Positions 5,972 to 8,068 of a stretch of DNA of 8,068 nucleotides are shown one piece after another. The notes beneath the pieces were generated by a model. It had not been told where the DNA came from and ran no database searches. It saw only the letters and a list, made by a program, of their open reading frames with translations. Positions within the stretch are counted from its first letter, which is position 1. Each line of letters starts with the position of its first letter. The DNA is taken from assembly GCA_030631875.1 (NCBI GenBank), contig DAOVKH010000071.1, positions 1-8,068 of the forward strand, written 5' to 3'. Origin of the DNA: Deltaproteobacteria bacterium (GTDB lineage Bacteria > Desulfobacterota > GWC2-55-46 > DRQE01). The translations under genes and the position numbers were made by a program.

Positions 5972-6742
5972 ATGGATGACTTTAGTAAATACCCCGACAT
6001 GGATATCTTAGACCCTGAAAATATGCCGCGCCATATTGCGATAATAATGGACGGTAACGGCCGTTGGGCAAAGAAGCGTCTCCTTGGTCGCATAAACGGC
6101 CATAAGAAGGGCGTTGATGCCGCGCGCACCGTCGTTAAGTCGTGTCGCGAGCTTGGCGTTGAGTTTTTGACCCTATATACCTTTTCTGTTGAAAACTGGA
6201 ATCGTCCGCCCGCTGAGGTCAAGATGCTCATGGGTTTCCTGGAGAGGCACTTAAAGGGCGAAGCTCATATGATGCTCGATAACGGTATTCGCTTTAAGGC
6301 CATAGGCAATTTAGAAGATTTGCCCGTGAGTGTGCGCGACGTTATAGCCGACTTAGAGGATAAGACCAAACATAATACCGATATGGTGCTTCAGATGGCT
6401 CTTAGCTACGGCTCCAGAGCCGAGCTTACAGAGGCGTGCAGGCGAATCGCCAAGAAGGTAGAGCTTGGCGAGATAACTTCTAAAGAGATTACCGAGGATA
6501 TGCTCGGTGATTCTCTTTACACGGCAGGCATTCCGGACCCGGATCTTCTCATAAGAACAAGTGGTGAGATGAGGCTCTCGAACTTTATGCTCTGGCAGAT
6601 GGCCTATACAGAGCTCTTTATATGCGATGTGCTTTGGCCGGACTTTAATAAAGAAGATCTCATAAGTGCCATAAACGACTTCCAGAGTCGTGAGCGCAGG
6701 TTTGGTCTGACAGGCGAGCAGACGGTCAAGGCCGTCGGCTGA
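5972..6742 (+). CDS. uppS: Undecaprenyl diphosphate synthase (cis-prenyltransferase)
   Basis: The 256-residue protein carries the cis-prenyltransferase signatures: HIAIIMDGNGRWAKKR (21-36) with catalytic Asp27, GHKKG (43-47), LYTFSVENWNRP (68-79), and the C-terminal motif PDLLIRTSGEMRLSNF (190-205) plus LWQMAYTEL (207-215), with the Arg and Ser residues that bind isopentenyl diphosphate. It extends farnesyl diphosphate with isopentenyl diphosphate to the C55 lipid carrier of peptidoglycan and O-antigen synthesis, linking to dxr downstream. The ATG at 5972 has no SD; later in-frame ATGs at 5999 and 6023 also lack one. A start-stop pair (ATGTAA, 5967-5972) overlaps the start codon, so termination-reinitiation is possible. 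The exact start is less sure than the gene itself. Confidence 0.96.
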   Translation: MDDFSKYPDMDILDPENMPRHIAIIMDGNGRWAKKRLLGRINGHKKGVDAARTVVKSCRELGVEFLTLYTFSVENWNRPPAEVKMLMGFLERHLKGEAHMMLDNGIRFKAIGNLEDLPVSVRDVIADLEDKTKHNTDMVLQMALSYGSRAELTEACRRIAKKVELGEITSKEITEDMLGDSLYTAGIPDPDLLIRTSGEMRLSNFMLWQMAYTELFICDVLWPDFNKEDLISAINDFQSRERRFGLTGEQTVKAVG

Positions 6743-6812
6743 GGCTCTGTTATATAGCCGCTCGGCAACATCGAAGCGCACACCTAAAGACCCACCCCTA
6801 ATAAAGAACTAT
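6743..6812 (+). other. uppS-cdsA spacer
   Basis: The 70-nt gap holds no gene, no convincing promoter and no terminator. Only weak complementarity (GGCT with AGCC around 6743-6758) is seen. An ATGTGA start-stop pair (6811-6816) overlaps the proposed cdsA GTG. Confidence 0.5.
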
Positions 6813-7655
6813 GTGAATATATATATTATGGGTAGGGCGAGGAGACAGGTTCTGAAGAGGCTCTTAAGCGCAATCATCTTGATCCCGATAGTCGTAGTGG
6901 TTACTCTCTACGCGCCCGCCATATGGTTTACATCCGTTGTTTCCCTGCTGATATTGGCAACCATCAAAGAATGTAACGCGATAATCGCGGGAGGTAGTCG
7001 GGGCGCATGGTCATGGCTGCCTATATTTATGGCGTCGGCTTTGCCGTTTCTCTATCTCTTCGACGGCGGCATGGAGGGCTTATCACGCTACTTAAGCGGG
7101 GCTGTATTGATACTCTTTATAGCCGCTATGGTATCTTCTAAGGATTTAAAGATAGCCTCCGAGTGGGTGCGCTCTACGATATTTTCTATAATCTATATAG
7201 CCCTGCCTTTTTCTTTGTTGGCACTCTTAGCCGTTGCCGATAACGGCAGGCTTTGGATATTATTTATCTTATTGCTCGTATGGTCGAATGACACCTTTGC
7301 CTTCTGTACGGGTAAGCTCATTGGTCGCCATAAACTCTCGCCGAATATAAGCCCAGGTAAGAGCATAGAGGGTGCGGCGGGTGGTCTACTTGGCGGCGTT
7401 GTAGTGATTCTTATCTTTAACCATTACTGTGCGCTTGGCCTTGAGTTACCTACGGCTATAGCCTTGGCATTGGTGCTTGGCGTACTCTCGATACTTGGAG
7501 ATCTATTTGAGTCTCTGATAAAGCGCGGCTCTGATGTAAAGGACTCCGGCTCGCTCATACCCGGACACGGCGGCATACTCGACCGAGTCGACAGCATGGT
7601 ATTTGTCGTTCCGGCGTTATATTACTTTCTCTTATTTGACGGCATTATTATATGA
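6813..7655 (+). CDS. cdsA: Phosphatidate cytidylyltransferase (CDP-diglyceride synthase)
   Basis: The 280-residue integral membrane protein has about eight hydrophobic segments and the complete CdsA signature at 234-260, reading SLIKRGSDVKDSG then PGHGGILDRVD. The preceding SPGKSIEGAAGGLLGG (180-195) is also typical. It condenses phosphatidate with CTP to CDP-diacylglycerol, the precursor of bacterial phospholipids, at the inner membrane. The longest reading starts at GTG 6813, but ATG at 6828 (codon 6) is at least as likely, since the following GRARRQVLKR fits the basic N-terminus of the family. Neither has a clear SD. The TGA stop overlaps the dxr ATG by 4 nt (ATGA), implying translational coupling. 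Confidence 0.95.
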   Translation: MNIYIMGRARRQVLKRLLSAIILIPIVVVVTLYAPAIWFTSVVSLLILATIKECNAIIAGGSRGAWSWLPIFMASALPFLYLFDGGMEGLSRYLSGAVLILFIAAMVSSKDLKIASEWVRSTIFSIIYIALPFSLLALLAVADNGRLWILFILLLVWSNDTFAFCTGKLIGRHKLSPNISPGKSIEGAAGGLLGGVVVILIFNHYCALGLELPTAIALALVLGVLSILGDLFESLIKRGSDVKDSGSLIPGHGGILDRVDSMVFVVPALYYFLLFDGIII

Positions 7656-8068
7656 AGAACCTTTCTATACTCGGCTCTACCGGCTCAATCGGCAGGAGTA
7701 CGCTTGAGATTGTAGAGCTTAACCCGGAGCTATTCAATGTCGTAGCCCTTACGGGCGGACGTAACGTAAGACTCTTAAGGGAGCAGATCCGTAAGTTTAA
7801 ACCAAGCTTCGTATCGGTGCTGAACGAAGGTTCGGCAAAGACTTTGTATAAAGAATTTCCGTCCCTTAAGGTGGGCTTCGGCGTTGAGGGTACGATTCAA
7901 GCGGCGACTTTAGGTAAGGTCGACACGGTCGTATCGGCGATAGTCGGCGCGGCGGGTCTGTTGCCGACCTTATCGGCAATAAGGGCAGGCAAGGACATTG
8001 CCCTTGCCAATAAAGAGAGCCTTGTTATAGCCGGCCCTCTCGTCATGAGCGAGGCGAAGAAGTACGGC
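7652..8068 (+). CDS. dxr: 1-deoxy-D-xylulose 5-phosphate reductoisomerase, N-terminal part (cut by right edge)
   Basis: An open frame of 139 codons runs off the right edge. It begins MKNLSILGSTGSIGRSTLEI, with the NADPH-binding GSTGSIG at 8-14, then DTVVSAIVGAAGLLPTL (91-107) and the ALANKESLV block (117-125), all diagnostic of Dxr. The enzyme rearranges and reduces DXP to 2-C-methyl-D-erythritol 4-phosphate, the first committed step of the MEP isoprenoid pathway and the target of fosmidomycin. Catalytic metal-binding residues lie beyond the window. The ATG overlaps the cdsA stop by 4 nt and has no strong SD, so translation probably depends on cdsA. In many bacteria a site-2 protease gene (rseP) follows; this cannot be seen here. 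Confidence 0.96.
   Translation, partial: MKNLSILGSTGSIGRSTLEIVELNPELFNVVALTGGRNVRLLREQIRKFKPSFVSVLNEGSAKTLYKEFPSLKVGFGVEGTIQAATLGKVDTVVSAIVGAAGLLPTLSAIRAGKDIALANKESLVIAGPLVMSEAKKYG

Overview
This is an ordinary chromosomal segment of a Gram-negative-type bacterium with moderate GC and heavy use of ATA (Ile) and AGG (Arg) codons. No phage, insertion sequence, CRISPR array, tRNA or rRNA is visible. The gene order rpsB-tsf-pyrH-frr-uppS-cdsA-dxr is the widely conserved bacterial translation/lipid cluster. The short (about 210 residue) EF-Ts and the neighbouring MoxR/DUF58/TgpA cluster resemble Deltaproteobacteria (Desulfobacterota) or a related uncultured lineage. That placement is an inference from gene content and needs a phylogeny.

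Left part (1-2635, minus strand): a three-gene operon read right to left. It encodes a MoxR-family AAA+ ATPase, a membrane-anchored DUF58 protein, and the N-terminal membrane half of a TgpA-type transglutaminase-like protein cut by the left edge. The genes are spaced only 2-3 nt apart, so co-translation is likely.

Divergent control region (2636-2948, 313 bp): it carries a probable extended -10 promoter for each direction. The moxR promoter sits so close that its predicted transcript begins at the ATG itself (leaderless), which fits the lack of a Shine-Dalgarno (SD) sequence. The rpsB promoter gives a leader of about 114 nt that can fold into a three-tier stem-loop. One arm of this structure could also pair with the rpsB SD, suggesting an autoregulatory switch.

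Right part (2949-8068, plus strand): S2 and EF-Ts (translation), UMP kinase (pyrimidine nucleotides), ribosome recycling factor, undecaprenyl diphosphate synthase (cell-wall lipid carrier), CDP-diglyceride synthase (phospholipids) and DXP reductoisomerase (MEP isoprenoid pathway, cut by the right edge). UppS uses the isoprenoid precursors made by the Dxr pathway. A 13-bp hairpin between rpsB and tsf probably tunes the S2:EF-Ts ratio or mRNA stability.

No clearly new multi-gene system was found. The most interesting signals are regulatory (rpsB leader, leaderless moxR, start-stop codon pairs) and small protein-level oddities (repeat-built S2 tail, altered DUF58 metal-site region).
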